Source: Silicimonas sp.
Lineage (GTDB): Bacteria > Pseudomonadota > Alphaproteobacteria > Rhodobacterales > Rhodobacteraceae
NCBI GenBank assembly: GCA_022826385.1
Contig: JAJDUZ010000001.1
Span: forward strand, 1 to 64,000
Length of the DNA stretch: 64,000 bases
Reading direction: 5' to 3'
Of the stretch, positions 17,903 to 26,870 are shown in pieces. How positions within the stretch are numbered: position 1 is the first letter of the stretch; each line of letters starts with the position of its first letter. The notes beneath the pieces are model-generated. The model worked only from the letters and a program-made list of their open reading frames with translations, made no database searches and was not told the DNA's origin. The position numbers and the translations under genes were made by a program.

Positions 17903-17965
17903 GTCTCGTGAACGTCTGATACGACAAGGGTCTTCGCCGGACCGAACACGAGGCTGTGACGACTA

Positions 17966-18367
17966 TTGGCAAAACTGGTTCTACTTGAAGACGATGTTGA
18001 TTTCGTCGACTTGCTGTGTGAAGCGTTGATTTCAGATGGGCACGAGGTTGTTGCTTTCGACCGCGGAACCGACGCGGCGGAATACGCGATGAACAACGAT
18101 GTCGATCTCTTGATCTGCGACATGTTCATCAAAGATGGCGACGAAATGATCCCCGACGGAGGGATCAAGCTGATCTCGAAGCTGAAGCAGGTCGAGGATC
18201 TTCGAATTCCGGTTCTCGCTATCTCGGGGTCCTTCAGTGATATGGATACCGGTTACTATCTGAAGACCGCCGCGAAAACCGTGGGCGCGGACGATATCCT
18301 GAGCAAACCCTTTGAACATGAAGAGTTGCGCGCGCGAATCGATGGTTTGCTGGCCCGGTCTCGCTGA
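17966..18367 (+). CDS. Stand-alone response regulator receiver protein
   Basis: 133 aa, only a CheY-like receiver. The acidic pair is at D9-D10, the phosphoacceptor at D52 (LLICDMF), and the conserved lysine at K114 (LSKPF). There is no output domain, so it must act on a partner or relay phosphate. The start is TTG with a weak GAGG about 13 bases upstream. No kinase gene lies nearby. The insertion KDGDEMIPDGG after D52 is longer than in CheY. Confidence 0.87.
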   Translation: MAKLVLLEDDVDFVDLLCEALISDGHEVVAFDRGTDAAEYAMNNDVDLLICDMFIKDGDEMIPDGGIKLISKLKQVEDLRIPVLAISGSFSDMDTGYYLKTAAKTVGADDILSKPFEHEELRARIDGLLARSR

Positions 18368-18373
18368 CGCTCG

Positions 18374-19051
18374 CTAAACCCGTTGACTGGCGTAAAACGC
18401 TTTCAGGCTTTGCTCGGGCAGCGGCTTGAATGTCCCGACGGGTTCCGTCTGGCTGATACGGTCCGCTCGGAACATGCGGAAGTCTTCCCGCAATTCGCAC
18501 CACGCAACAAGGGTCCAGACCTTTCCCCAAAACCAAAGCCCCAAGGGGCGGACCACGCGTTCGCTCGCCGTGCCGTCCTCGGTTCGATAGGCGATGTCCA
18601 GGCGCTGGCGGGCTTCGATTGCAGCTTCCAAATCGTCGAGGCGCGCGCGGGTCGCGTCATCCAACTCGGGCATCTGATAGGCATGGACCGGCACAACGGT
18701 CGCCTTGGCGCGGGCGTCCTCGGGCAACACCGCGTGTATCTTCACCAGCGCTTCTTCTGCCGCAGCTGCCATGGATGCACCGCCCCAAGCCCGGATCAAC
18801 CGTGCACCGGCCGTCAAAGCCACGATCTCGTCACGGGTGAACATCAGGGGCGGCAGGTCGAAGCCTTCGCGCATCAGATAGCCGACACCGGCCTCGCCAT
18901 CGATGGGAACGCCGGTGCCGATCAGGTCGGCAATGTCGCGATAAATGGTGCGCTCGCTGACCTCCAACCGCTCGGCCAGTTGTGCCGCGGTGGTCAGCCG
19001 ACCGCCCCGCAGATGCTGGACAATCTGGAAAAGGCGGTCGGCGCGGCGCAT
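18374..19051 (-). CDS. YafY-type HTH and WYL-domain transcriptional regulator
   Basis: 225 aa. The N-terminal helix-turn-helix at about 1-60 (RRADRLFQIVQHL, LAERLEVSERTIYRDIADL) is followed by a WYL domain at about 135-205 (RLDIAYRTEDGTASERVVRPLG, WTLVAWCELREDFRMFR). WYL domains bind nucleic acid or small ligands and often control stress genes. I chose the ATG at 19049-19051, one base after the VOC stop, because it gives the standard YafY N-terminus. It is the second gene of a two-gene unit with the VOC protein. Confidence 0.9.
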   Translation of the reverse strand: MRRADRLFQIVQHLRGGRLTTAAQLAERLEVSERTIYRDIADLIGTGVPIDGEAGVGYLMREGFDLPPLMFTRDEIVALTAGARLIRAWGGASMAAAAEEALVKIHAVLPEDARAKATVVPVHAYQMPELDDATRARLDDLEAAIEARQRLDIAYRTEDGTASERVVRPLGLWFWGKVWTLVAWCELREDFRMFRADRISQTEPVGTFKPLPEQSLKAFYASQRV

Positions 19052-19052
19052 G

Positions 19053-19430
19053 TCAATCCTTCGTCGGTTCAAAAAGGCCGATCGAGTTTCCATCGGGGTC
19101 TTCGACATACTGGAAACGCCCGAACGGAATGGCAATCGGTTCGGACTTCACCGTGCCGCCGGCCTTCCAACAGCGATCGGCCGCGGCCTCCAACGTGTCG
19201 GGGACCGCAAGGTGCATCGTCGGTCCGGTGCCGGGGGCGGCGGGCTTGCCGGGATAGAGATGGCCCGAGACGCCGGGCTGCGTATACGGCAAATAGGCCA
19301 CCGGGTTCGGTCCGGCATCCTCGCTTTTAAGATCATAGCCGAAGACGGCGGAGTAGAAGGCCATGCCGCGCTCAAGGTCGAGAACCGGGATTTCGCCCCA
19401 AACCAGGGCATTGTCAGGTGCAAAGCTCAT
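19053..19430 (-). CDS. VOC family (glyoxalase-like) protein
   Basis: 125 aa, two beta-alpha-beta-beta-beta repeats of the vicinal oxygen chelate fold (GEIPVLDLERGMAFYSAVFG, then FGRFQYVEDPDGNSIGLFEP). Likely metal-binding residues are E13 and the acidic residue near the end (E121 in GLFEP). It could be a dioxygenase, a resistance protein or a binding protein. Being upstream of, and coupled to, a YafY regulator suggests it responds to the same signal. Confidence 0.85.
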   Translation of the reverse strand: MSFAPDNALVWGEIPVLDLERGMAFYSAVFGYDLKSEDAGPNPVAYLPYTQPGVSGHLYPGKPAAPGTGPTMHLAVPDTLEAAADRCWKAGGTVKSEPIAIPFGRFQYVEDPDGNSIGLFEPTKD

Positions 19431-19525
19431 AAAACGTCATCCTGTGTTGATCAGATGACCTGTCTTCGCACACCGCTCCTGACAGGGTGGTGTCAGGAGG
19501 CTTTCAGGACAACCATAAAGGCCAC

Positions 19526-21292
19526 CTAACGCACAAGGCGGGCCTTGCCGGACTGCAAATCCACGACATAGAGCCAGCGGGACGTGGTGTTCTGGTTGGG
19601 TCTCATACGTTGCTCGGCACGTACAAGCAGCAGGTCGCCGTCGATCATGACCGGAACCATGCGCGGACTGGGCCCGTTTCCGGGATCAAATGTGCCGATC
19701 AAGCCGGGATAATCCTTTGTCGCGATCTCCAAGCGCGACAGGACTTTCCCCGTGGTGTCCATGATCAAGTATCCGCTACGGCCGTGCGGGCCCGGGGTCG
19801 CGATCAGGTTGCCGCTGGCCGGATCGAAGATCAAACCTCCGGCATCCACGTTTTCCATCGAGCGGGCGGTCCAGCGGTTGCTGGTGATGTCATAGGTGTA
19901 AAGGTATCCGACACCACCCAGCGTGACGCCCCAGATGCGTTGGCTTTCCGGATCAAAAGCGGTGCCCATCGTCCAGCTGACTTCTGGTGCATCGAGAGGC
20001 AGCCTGTGGATGACCGACTTGCCCTCGTTGTCAAAGCCGACAAAGCCTTCGTCGCGCAAGCTCCATGTCGTGCCCGGCGCTTTGATCTTGCCTTGAAAAG
20101 CATCGCGAAGCTTTGGCGACAGCTCTGACACGCGCAACGCCTCGGCCTCCAAGGCGGCGTCGATCTCGGCTTGGGTGGGAACTCCGGGCGCGTCTTCGAC
20201 GACAAAACCATCCTCTGGCGCGCGATAGCTTCCATGAAAGCTGCCGGCCTTCGGTATGCCCGACACCTCGGCGGCCGCTGCATGAAACGGCTGCAGCCGA
20301 TTGCCTTCCGATCTATAGGCCAGCGGCAGGTCGCGGAACGTCACCGACGCGCGCTCGCCGTTCAAAACGACCTCGCCCCGGATACGGTTCCGATCATGCG
20401 CCACGATGTGGTCGACGCGGGTGCCTTCGCTGGTCTCGATCACCCATTGTGTCGGTTCGTAAGACCCCAGAACCAAGGTCACGGAAACGCCCGGACGATC
20501 CACCTTGACCGCGACCGGTTCGCGTCGGGCAACCCCGTCACTGTTGCGGCTGACGCGCGGCTCATAGATCCCGACCATATGCAACTCGGTCGGCAATCCT
20601 TCGGGATTGATGGGGAGTTGCGCGGGTGTTTCGGGTGCATCCTGTGCATCAGTAAGGGTCCCATTCGTTACGCTGCCGACACCTTGCGCTTGGGCACGGG
20701 CGGCATCGTTTTGGGCAAGGTCTTGGAGAGCAGCAACCAGTTCGTCGACAACAAGGTTACCGTCCCCATCCAAGTCGAAGACCATCAAGTAACCGAACTG
20801 CTGACGTCCGCGCTGGCCCTCGGCTTGTGCCGTTGCCGTTACTCTGAGTTCCTCGGCAGAAATCGCGCCGTCACGATCGGTGTCGGCCAGTGCCCGAAGG
20901 GATGCAAGGCGCGACGCATCGCTGCCAAAGACGCCCTCCATCTCGGCCGTGCTGATCGCGCCGTCTCCATCAAGGTCATAAATCAGGTGCTGCGACAGGT
21001 AACGGGCTCGGGCTTTGGCGATGGTCCGCCGTTCCGCAAGCTCGAGTGCGTCGTTCGACAGCACCCCATCGGGCGCAATCTGATAGAACAATTGGATGGT
21101 GGACTGAACAACCTGATCCGATTGCCCGCGTTCCAACTGGGTGATCAGCCGGCCGACGTTAGGATCTCGGGCGGCTGCATCCAACAGTTTCTGGGTTACA
21201 TCGCTTTGCGAAGCGCTCGCCGTTGCAAGGCAGGTGCAAAGACTGAAAACCAGACCAAATGAAACGGGCTTCTTCGAATTCCTGTAAGCCAT
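19526..21292 (-). CDS. Secreted EF-hand protein with beta-propeller-like C-terminus
   Basis: 588 aa from the ATG at 21290-21292 (a TTG two codons upstream is possible). The signal peptide covers about residues 1-27 (SFGLVFSLCTCLATASAS). Three EF-hand calcium loops follow at about 107-185: YDLDGDGAISTAEM, ADTDRDGAISAEEL and FDLDGDGNLVVDEL. The C-terminal 350 residues have strand-rich repeats (GTTWSLRDEGFVGFD, GGVGYLYTYDITSNRW, GGLIFDPASGNLIATPG, LYVVDLQSGK) like a beta-propeller. Probably a periplasmic or surface calcium-binding protein. It ends about 95 bases past the start of the VOC gene, same strand. I do not recognise this architecture. Confidence 0.8.
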   Translation of the reverse strand: MAYRNSKKPVSFGLVFSLCTCLATASASQSDVTQKLLDAAARDPNVGRLITQLERGQSDQVVQSTIQLFYQIAPDGVLSNDALELAERRTIAKARARYLSQHLIYDLDGDGAISTAEMEGVFGSDASRLASLRALADTDRDGAISAEELRVTATAQAEGQRGRQQFGYLMVFDLDGDGNLVVDELVAALQDLAQNDAARAQAQGVGSVTNGTLTDAQDAPETPAQLPINPEGLPTELHMVGIYEPRVSRNSDGVARREPVAVKVDRPGVSVTLVLGSYEPTQWVIETSEGTRVDHIVAHDRNRIRGEVVLNGERASVTFRDLPLAYRSEGNRLQPFHAAAAEVSGIPKAGSFHGSYRAPEDGFVVEDAPGVPTQAEIDAALEAEALRVSELSPKLRDAFQGKIKAPGTTWSLRDEGFVGFDNEGKSVIHRLPLDAPEVSWTMGTAFDPESQRIWGVTLGGVGYLYTYDITSNRWTARSMENVDAGGLIFDPASGNLIATPGPHGRSGYLIMDTTGKVLSRLEIATKDYPGLIGTFDPGNGPSPRMVPVMIDGDLLLVRAEQRMRPNQNTTSRWLYVVDLQSGKARLVR

Positions 21293-21395
21293 AGCCAAAT
21301 CTCAAACCAAATCGGCCAGACTGGATCAAAGCAATGTGGCCAAACAAGGGCGCGGGCCGGATACCGAAAAGGAATGGTGTTAACGTGGCCTTTGG

Positions 21396-21953
21396 CTAGC
21401 CCAACTCTGCCGAGAGGATGATCGGAAAGAACATGCCACCCGACGTAAGGCCGAACCAGCTTTCGTCTTCAAAGGAAGCATGTTCCCCGATGTCGACAAG
21501 GCGATAGAAGCTCTTGCGGTCGATCAGGGCCTCCAAACGGTCCCGGATCAGGATATAGGGCGACGGTTCGCCGGTTTCGGGGTTACGTTCGACCCGGATC
21601 GGGTGATCCGGCCCGGCGATGGCTTCGTCGCCGAGATTGGTGACAAAGCGCAGCGCATCGCCTTCGCGTTCGAAGTCCACGGCCACGAAAGGGGCATCAT
21701 CGACGGTGATTCCCACTTTTTCGACCGGCGTCACCAGAACGTAACGGTCTCCGTCTTTGCGCAGGATTGTCGAAAAAAGCCGCACCAACTCGGGTCGCCC
21801 AATCGGTGTGTCGAGATAAAACCACGTTCCGTCCCGGGCAATCCGGATGTCCAGATCGCCACAATCGGGCGGATTCCACAGATGGACCGGCGGCAAACCG
21901 CGTGTTGTCGCGGCACGGGCGCTTTCTGCGAGGCTTTCGGCGGAGATTTTCAC
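21396..21953 (-). CDS. DUF1285 family protein
   Basis: About 185 aa. Recognised by the family pattern: LPPVHLWNPPDCGDLDIRIARDGTWFYLDTPIGRPELVRLFSTIL near the start and VTPVEKVGITVDDAPFVAVD in the middle. DUF1285 proteins are cytoplasmic with unknown function. I prefer the GTG at 21951-21953 (MKISAESL). A TTG at 21995 would add 14 residues. Divergent from the moxR operon across a 92-bp gap, so the promoters may share control. Confidence 0.8.
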   Translation of the reverse strand: MKISAESLAESARAATTRGLPPVHLWNPPDCGDLDIRIARDGTWFYLDTPIGRPELVRLFSTILRKDGDRYVLVTPVEKVGITVDDAPFVAVDFEREGDALRFVTNLGDEAIAGPDHPIRVERNPETGEPSPYILIRDRLEALIDRKSFYRLVDIGEHASFEDESWFGLTSGGMFFPIILSAELG

Positions 21954-22045
21954 GATGTTTTGTCCGTTATCGTTTTTTGCCGTTTGTAGAAGCAATCGGA
22001 GTTCGCTCTACTATATGGTATTCGAACCAAGAGGAGCCAAGCGAT

Positions 22046-23053
22046 ATGTCCGACACCCCCGATCTGGTCGCCGAGATCGAAGCCCTGGGCGCAAAACTGG
22101 CCGAGGCCAAGTCCAGCATCACCGAGCGGTTCATCGGGCAGGAGACAGTCGTCGACCTTGTGTTGTCGTCCATCCTTTGCGGCGGGCATGGCCTGTTGGT
22201 CGGTTTGCCGGGGCTTGGGAAGACCCGTCTGGTCGATACGCTTTCAACGGTTCTTGGGCTTGATGGCAAACGCGTGCAGTTCACGCCCGACTTGATGCCT
22301 GCCGATATTCTTGGATCGGAAGTGCTGGAAACCGGCGCCGATGGAAGCCGGGCGTTCAAGTTCATCGAAGGTCCGATTTTCTGTCAGCTTCTGATGGCCG
22401 ACGAAATCAACCGCGCCAGCCCACGGACGCAATCGGCGCTTTTGCAGGCGATGCAGGAAAAGTCGGTGACGGTTGCCGGTGTGCCGCATGACCTGCCCGC
22501 GCCGTTCCACGTGCTGGCCACGCAAAACCCGATCGAGCAGGAAGGCACCTATCCGCTGCCGGAAGCCCAGCTTGACCGTTTCCTGGTGCAGATAGACGTG
22601 CCCTATCCGGATCGCGACACCGAGCGTGACATCCTGATTGCCACCACCGGCACCACCGAGGCCGAGGCCCACGCCGTGTTTACGCCTGCCGAGTTGATCG
22701 CGGCGCAGCATCTTGTCCGGCAGATGCCTGTGGGTGAGGCCGTGGTTGAACTGATCCTCGATCTTGTCCGCGCTTGCCGCCCCGATGAGGACGGCGCACT
22801 GGATGTCGTGCGCGAAAATGTCGGGTGGGGCCCGGGACCACGTGCCGCCCAGGCGTTGATGCTGACCGTGCGCGCCCGCGCTTTGCTAGCGGGCCGGTTG
22901 GCTCCGTCACCCGAGGATGTGGCCGCGATGGCGACGCCGGTGCTGACGCACCGCATGGCGCTGACCTTTGCCGCGCGCGCCCGCGGGCTTGAGCTGGGTC
23001 AGGTCATCACCCAAGTCACCGAAAGCGTCACCCGCACCGAGGCGGCTGCATGA
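22046..23053 (+). CDS. moxR: MoxR-family AAA+ ATPase
   Basis: 335 aa. Walker A GLPGLGKT is at 53-60 and Walker B LLMADEINRA at about 118-127. Sensor 1 is ATQNPIEQEGTYPLPEAQLDRF, the MoxR signature. MoxR ATPases act as chaperones with von Willebrand-type partners. I chose ATG 22046 because GAGGAG lies 10 bases upstream. A longer frame exists but has no site. Its TGA overlaps the DUF58 start (ATGA). Confidence 0.95.
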   Translation: MSDTPDLVAEIEALGAKLAEAKSSITERFIGQETVVDLVLSSILCGGHGLLVGLPGLGKTRLVDTLSTVLGLDGKRVQFTPDLMPADILGSEVLETGADGSRAFKFIEGPIFCQLLMADEINRASPRTQSALLQAMQEKSVTVAGVPHDLPAPFHVLATQNPIEQEGTYPLPEAQLDRFLVQIDVPYPDRDTERDILIATTGTTEAEAHAVFTPAELIAAQHLVRQMPVGEAVVELILDLVRACRPDEDGALDVVRENVGWGPGPRAAQALMLTVRARALLAGRLAPSPEDVAAMATPVLTHRMALTFAARARGLELGQVITQVTESVTRTEAAA

Positions 23054-23937
23054 GCCAACCCTCTGCCTTTACCGGTCTCAGGCGCGATGCCGAGGCGCTG
23101 GCAGGCCCGCTGCCGCCCTTGCTGGCGGATGCCGAGCATCTGGCGGCCAGCGTGATGTCCGGCGCGCATGGGCGTCGGCGCGTGGGGCAGGGGGATGAAT
23201 TCTGGCAGTATCGCCCCAGCCACGCGGGCGACGAGGCCCGGATGATCGATTGGCGCCGGTCCGCCCGCGCCGATGACGCGCTTTTCGTCCGCGAGAGAGA
23301 GTGGCAGGCGGCGCAGTCGGTGATGCTGTGGCTCGACATGGGCCAGTCGATGCAGTTTGCGTCAAAGAAGGACCTCCCGACCAAGGCCATTGAAGCGCGG
23401 CGGATCGCTCTTGCGCTGAGCGTCCTGTTGATCCGGGGTGGCGAGCGCGTGGGTCTGACCAACCTTGGCATGCCGCCGCGCGCGGGGCAGGTGCAACTGA
23501 TGCGTCTGACCACCGCCTTTGCGACGCGCGAAGACGAAACGGAATACACACCGCCTGATCTGAAAGCGGCGCCGCTGCGGTCGCGCGCGGTCTTCGTCTC
23601 GGATTTCATGGGCGAATTGGCCCCGATTGAACGGGCGATCACCAAGGCGGCTGACCGTGGGATCAACGGCGCATTGTTGCAGGTGCTGGACCCGCAAGAA
23701 GAAGCCTTCCCGTTCGATGGTCGCACGATCTTCGAATCGGTCGGCGGGACCTTGCGGCATGAAACCTTGAAGGCTGGCGATTTGCGGGACCGCTATCTTG
23801 ACCGTCTGGCCGAGCGTAAAGCTGCACTGCGCGATCTGACCCGCGCGATCGGCTGGCAGTTTCACACCCATCACACCGGCCAATCGGCCTCGACCGCGCT
23901 TCTCTGGCTTTATACCGCGCTGGAGCGTGGGCATTGA
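23050..23937 (+). CDS. DUF58 domain protein
   Basis: 295 aa. The DUF58 core is seen at about 40-90 (HGRRRVGQGDEFWQYRPSHAGDEARMIDWRRSARAD), followed by a degenerate von Willebrand-like strand (SVMLWLDMGQSMQF). No membrane helix. It is the usual partner of MoxR in the second position of such operons and overlaps moxR by four bases. Proposed role: adaptor between the ATPase and the membrane proteins downstream. Confidence 0.92.
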   Translation: MSQPSAFTGLRRDAEALAGPLPPLLADAEHLAASVMSGAHGRRRVGQGDEFWQYRPSHAGDEARMIDWRRSARADDALFVREREWQAAQSVMLWLDMGQSMQFASKKDLPTKAIEARRIALALSVLLIRGGERVGLTNLGMPPRAGQVQLMRLTTAFATREDETEYTPPDLKAAPLRSRAVFVSDFMGELAPIERAITKAADRGINGALLQVLDPQEEAFPFDGRTIFESVGGTLRHETLKAGDLRDRYLDRLAERKAALRDLTRAIGWQFHTHHTGQSASTALLWLYTALERGH

Positions 23938-23968
23938 GCGGCGCGCGGGCATACGGAGGGGCTGACTG

Positions 23969-26746
23969 ATGTTCACCATCGGCTCTGTCGGCTTCACTGC
24001 GCCTTGGCTGCTGTTGGGCCTGATTGCGCTGCCAATTCTGTGGCTCCTGCTGCGCGCCGTGCCGCCTGCTCCGATCCGCCGGATGTTTCCGGGCGTCGCG
24101 CTGCTGCTGGGACTGGCGGATGACGAGACGCAGACCGACAGGACGCCGTGGTGGCTGTTGCTGCTGAGAACGATTGCCATCGCGGCCGCGATCATCGGCT
24201 TTGCCGGGCCGGTCCTGAACCCCAAGACGGAAACCGTTGGCACCGGGCCGCTTTTGGTCCTGGTGGAGGGCGGTTGGGCCGAGGCGCAGGATTGGAACCG
24301 CCGTATTGACCGGATCGAAGCGCTTTTGGACGAAGCGGGGCAGGCCGGGCGGGAAACGGCATTGGTTGCGTTGACCGACTTGCCCCCCGAAGACGGGTTT
24401 GTGTTCCAATCGGCCGACGCCATCGCCACGCAACTTCCCGGCATTCTGCCGCAGGCGTGGTTGCCGGATGGCGAGACCGTGCTTTCCTGGCTCGATGCGG
24501 TCGAGGGCGACTTCGACACGTTCTGGCTGTCCAGCGGCTTGGCTCTGGATTGGCGCGAGGCCGCGCTGGATGATCTGCAGTCCCGAGGCTCCGTCACGGT
24601 TTTCGAAAGTCCGCGCGCCGTTCTGGGGCTGAAGCCTGCCAGCTTCGCGGACGGAAACATCGAACTTGAGGTCCTGCGCTCGCGCGGCGGATCAGATGCC
24701 GTGGTGGGTGTTGCCGCGCATGGCCTTGACCCGAATGGAACGCCGCGCCAGTTGGCGCGTCTTGATATCGAGTTTGACGCAGGCGACACGGCCGCGACCG
24801 GTCTGCTTTCCCTGCCTGCCGAGCTTCGGAACCGGGTCACCCGGTTCGAGATCGAGGGCGTGCGCTCGGCCGGTGCTGTCTCGCTGACAGACGACAGCCT
24901 TCGTCGCCGGGAAGTCGCCATTCTCTCGGCCCGTGAGGAACGCGAAGGTCTGCAACTTCTGTCGCCCACGCACTATCTGGAACAGGCGCTGGTCGATACC
25001 GCCGACCTGATCGATGGCGCGATCACGGACATCGTTCTGGCCAACCCGGATGTCGTCATTCTGGCTGATATCGTGACGCTGGCGGACAGCGAAACCGAAG
25101 CGCTTGAGACCTGGGTGCGGGAAGGTGGATTGCTGCTGCGATTTGCAGGCACGCGGCTGGCGGGCTCGGATTACGGGCGCGATGCCGAAGATGTTCTGAT
25201 GCCCGTCCGCTTGCGCGCGGGTGGGCGCACGGTGGGTGGTGCGATGAGTTGGGGTGAGCCCAAGGCCCTGCGGCCCTTCGGACCAGACAGCCCGTTCTTC
25301 GGCCTTGTGGTGCCTGAAGATGTCACCGTGTCGAGCCAAGTGATGGCACAGCCTGACCCGACCCTTGCGGAACGCACCATTGCCTCGCTGGCAGACGGTA
25401 CCCCGCTGGTGACGCGCAAGCGTCTCGACCTGGGGCAGGTCGTGCTGTTCCACGTGACGGCGAACGCCGACTGGTCCAGCCTGCCTCTGTCGGGTCTCTT
25501 CGTGCAGATGCTTGAACGTCTGGCCGTCTCGACCCAATCAGCGGCTTTGACGGCGGAAGACCTTGAAGGAACCACGTGGACCTTGGATCAGCAACTGACC
25601 GGGTTCGGCGAAGTGGCCGAGGCCGGGATTCTCCCTGGTGTCGCCGGGGAGGCGCTGGCAGAAGGCCCGCCCGGCCCGGACCTGCCGCCCGGCCTCTATT
25701 CCGGCGAGAACCGCCGCATCGCGTTGAACGTGCTTGGCCGGGAGGCCAGCCTGTCGCCCGCTGTCTGGCCCGCTGATGTGCCGGTCGAAGGGTTCGCTAT
25801 TCAGCAGGAAACCCCGTTGGCAGGCATGGCACTTTCGCTGGCTCTGCTGGCGCTGTTGGTCGACGTGCTTGCCGCACTTGCGCTGTCGGGACGTTTGACC
25901 GGGGCCACGGCGGCACTTGTGCTGGCGGCCTTGATCGCGGCGCCTGAAGCGCAAGCACAGGAGAGCCAAGCACAAGAGAGCCAAGCTGATATCGAGCGCC
26001 TCCTGGCTGCGACGTCGGAAGTGCGATTGGCCTATGTTGTGACAGGGGACACGACGCTGGATGCGACGTCTGAAGCGGGCCTGCGTGGGCTGTCGGATGT
26101 CTTGTTCCGGCGGACGTCAATCGAGCCCGTCGAGCCGGTTGCGGTGAACCTCGAGATGGACGAATTGTCGGTCTATCCGTTCCTCTATTGGCCGATCAGC
26201 GAAAGCCAGCCGCGCCCCTCGCCGGATGCATACGAGCGCCTGAACCGGTATTTGCGGACAGGCGGCATGATCTTATTCGATACGCGGGATGCCTCGACCT
26301 CGGGCTTCAGCACGGCCACCCCGAACGGGCGCCGCCTGCAGCAATTGGCCTTGCCGCTCGACATTCCGCCGCTGGAGCCGATCCCGTCGGATCACGTGCT
26401 GACGCGGACGTTCTATCTGCTGCAGGATTTCCCCGGGCGGTTTGTCAGCCGCGATGTCTGGGTCGAAGCGGCCCCCGAAGACGCCGAACGCGCGGAAGGC
26501 ATGCCGTTCCGGAACCTGAACGACAACGTGACGCCGGTGGTGATCGGCGGCAACGACTGGGCGGCGGCCTGGGCCGTGGATGCGCGTGGCGCGCCGATGT
26601 ACCCTGTCGGTCGTGGATTTGCGGGCGAACGCCAGCGCGAGATCGCCTATCGCTTTGGGGTCAACCTCATCATGCATGTGCTGACCGGAAATTATAAATC
26701 GGACCAGGTCCACGTGCCCGCCCTGCTGGACAGGTTGGGACAATGA
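23969..26746 (+). CDS. BatA-like membrane protein with C-terminal DUF4159
   Basis: 925 aa. The N-terminal BatA-type region has two helices (about 8-25 and 55-75; PWLLLGLIALPILWLLLRAVPP). A large soluble middle part follows, then helices near 605-650. A DUF4159 domain comes at about 690-920 (VRLAYVVTGD, FLYWPISES, LRTGGMILFDTRDAS, HVLTRTFYLLQDFPGRF). DUF4159 resembles a glutamine-amidotransferase fold without the catalytic triad. It probably forms an envelope complex with MoxR and DUF58. Molecular function unknown. Confidence 0.85.
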   Translation: MFTIGSVGFTAPWLLLGLIALPILWLLLRAVPPAPIRRMFPGVALLLGLADDETQTDRTPWWLLLLRTIAIAAAIIGFAGPVLNPKTETVGTGPLLVLVEGGWAEAQDWNRRIDRIEALLDEAGQAGRETALVALTDLPPEDGFVFQSADAIATQLPGILPQAWLPDGETVLSWLDAVEGDFDTFWLSSGLALDWREAALDDLQSRGSVTVFESPRAVLGLKPASFADGNIELEVLRSRGGSDAVVGVAAHGLDPNGTPRQLARLDIEFDAGDTAATGLLSLPAELRNRVTRFEIEGVRSAGAVSLTDDSLRRREVAILSAREEREGLQLLSPTHYLEQALVDTADLIDGAITDIVLANPDVVILADIVTLADSETEALETWVREGGLLLRFAGTRLAGSDYGRDAEDVLMPVRLRAGGRTVGGAMSWGEPKALRPFGPDSPFFGLVVPEDVTVSSQVMAQPDPTLAERTIASLADGTPLVTRKRLDLGQVVLFHVTANADWSSLPLSGLFVQMLERLAVSTQSAALTAEDLEGTTWTLDQQLTGFGEVAEAGILPGVAGEALAEGPPGPDLPPGLYSGENRRIALNVLGREASLSPAVWPADVPVEGFAIQQETPLAGMALSLALLALLVDVLAALALSGRLTGATAALVLAALIAAPEAQAQESQAQESQADIERLLAATSEVRLAYVVTGDTTLDATSEAGLRGLSDVLFRRTSIEPVEPVAVNLEMDELSVYPFLYWPISESQPRPSPDAYERLNRYLRTGGMILFDTRDASTSGFSTATPNGRRLQQLALPLDIPPLEPIPSDHVLTRTFYLLQDFPGRFVSRDVWVEAAPEDAERAEGMPFRNLNDNVTPVVIGGNDWAAAWAVDARGAPMYPVGRGFAGERQREIAYRFGVNLIMHVLTGNYKSDQVHVPALLDRLGQ

Positions 26747-26828
26747 CGGGCTTCGCCCGACACGAGGTTTTGCGTCCCCTTCGGGGCCGCGCTGGGGCGG
26801 GGGCTCTGCCCCCGGCGCCTGTGGCGCC
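26747..26828. repeat. Chain of four palindromic hairpins, REP-like
   Basis: Between two genes of the moxR operon lie CGGGC-TTC-GCCCG, CCCC-TTC-GGGG, GGGGGC-TCT-GCCCCC and GGCGCC-TGT-GGCGCC, followed by the tail CCCACGGGATATTTCCGG. This resembles intergenic repeats seen widely in Rhodobacteraceae chromosomes (from memory, not searched). It may stabilise or shorten the mRNA between the two genes. Confidence 0.65.
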
Positions 26829-26870
26829 TCCCACGGGATATTTCCGGGCCGATGGAAATGAAGGGCGCGC

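Noticed and set aside
21767-22045. Longer start of MoxR
   Set aside because: Overlaps the divergent DUF1285 gene and lacks a ribosome site; GAGGAG precedes the ATG at 22046.
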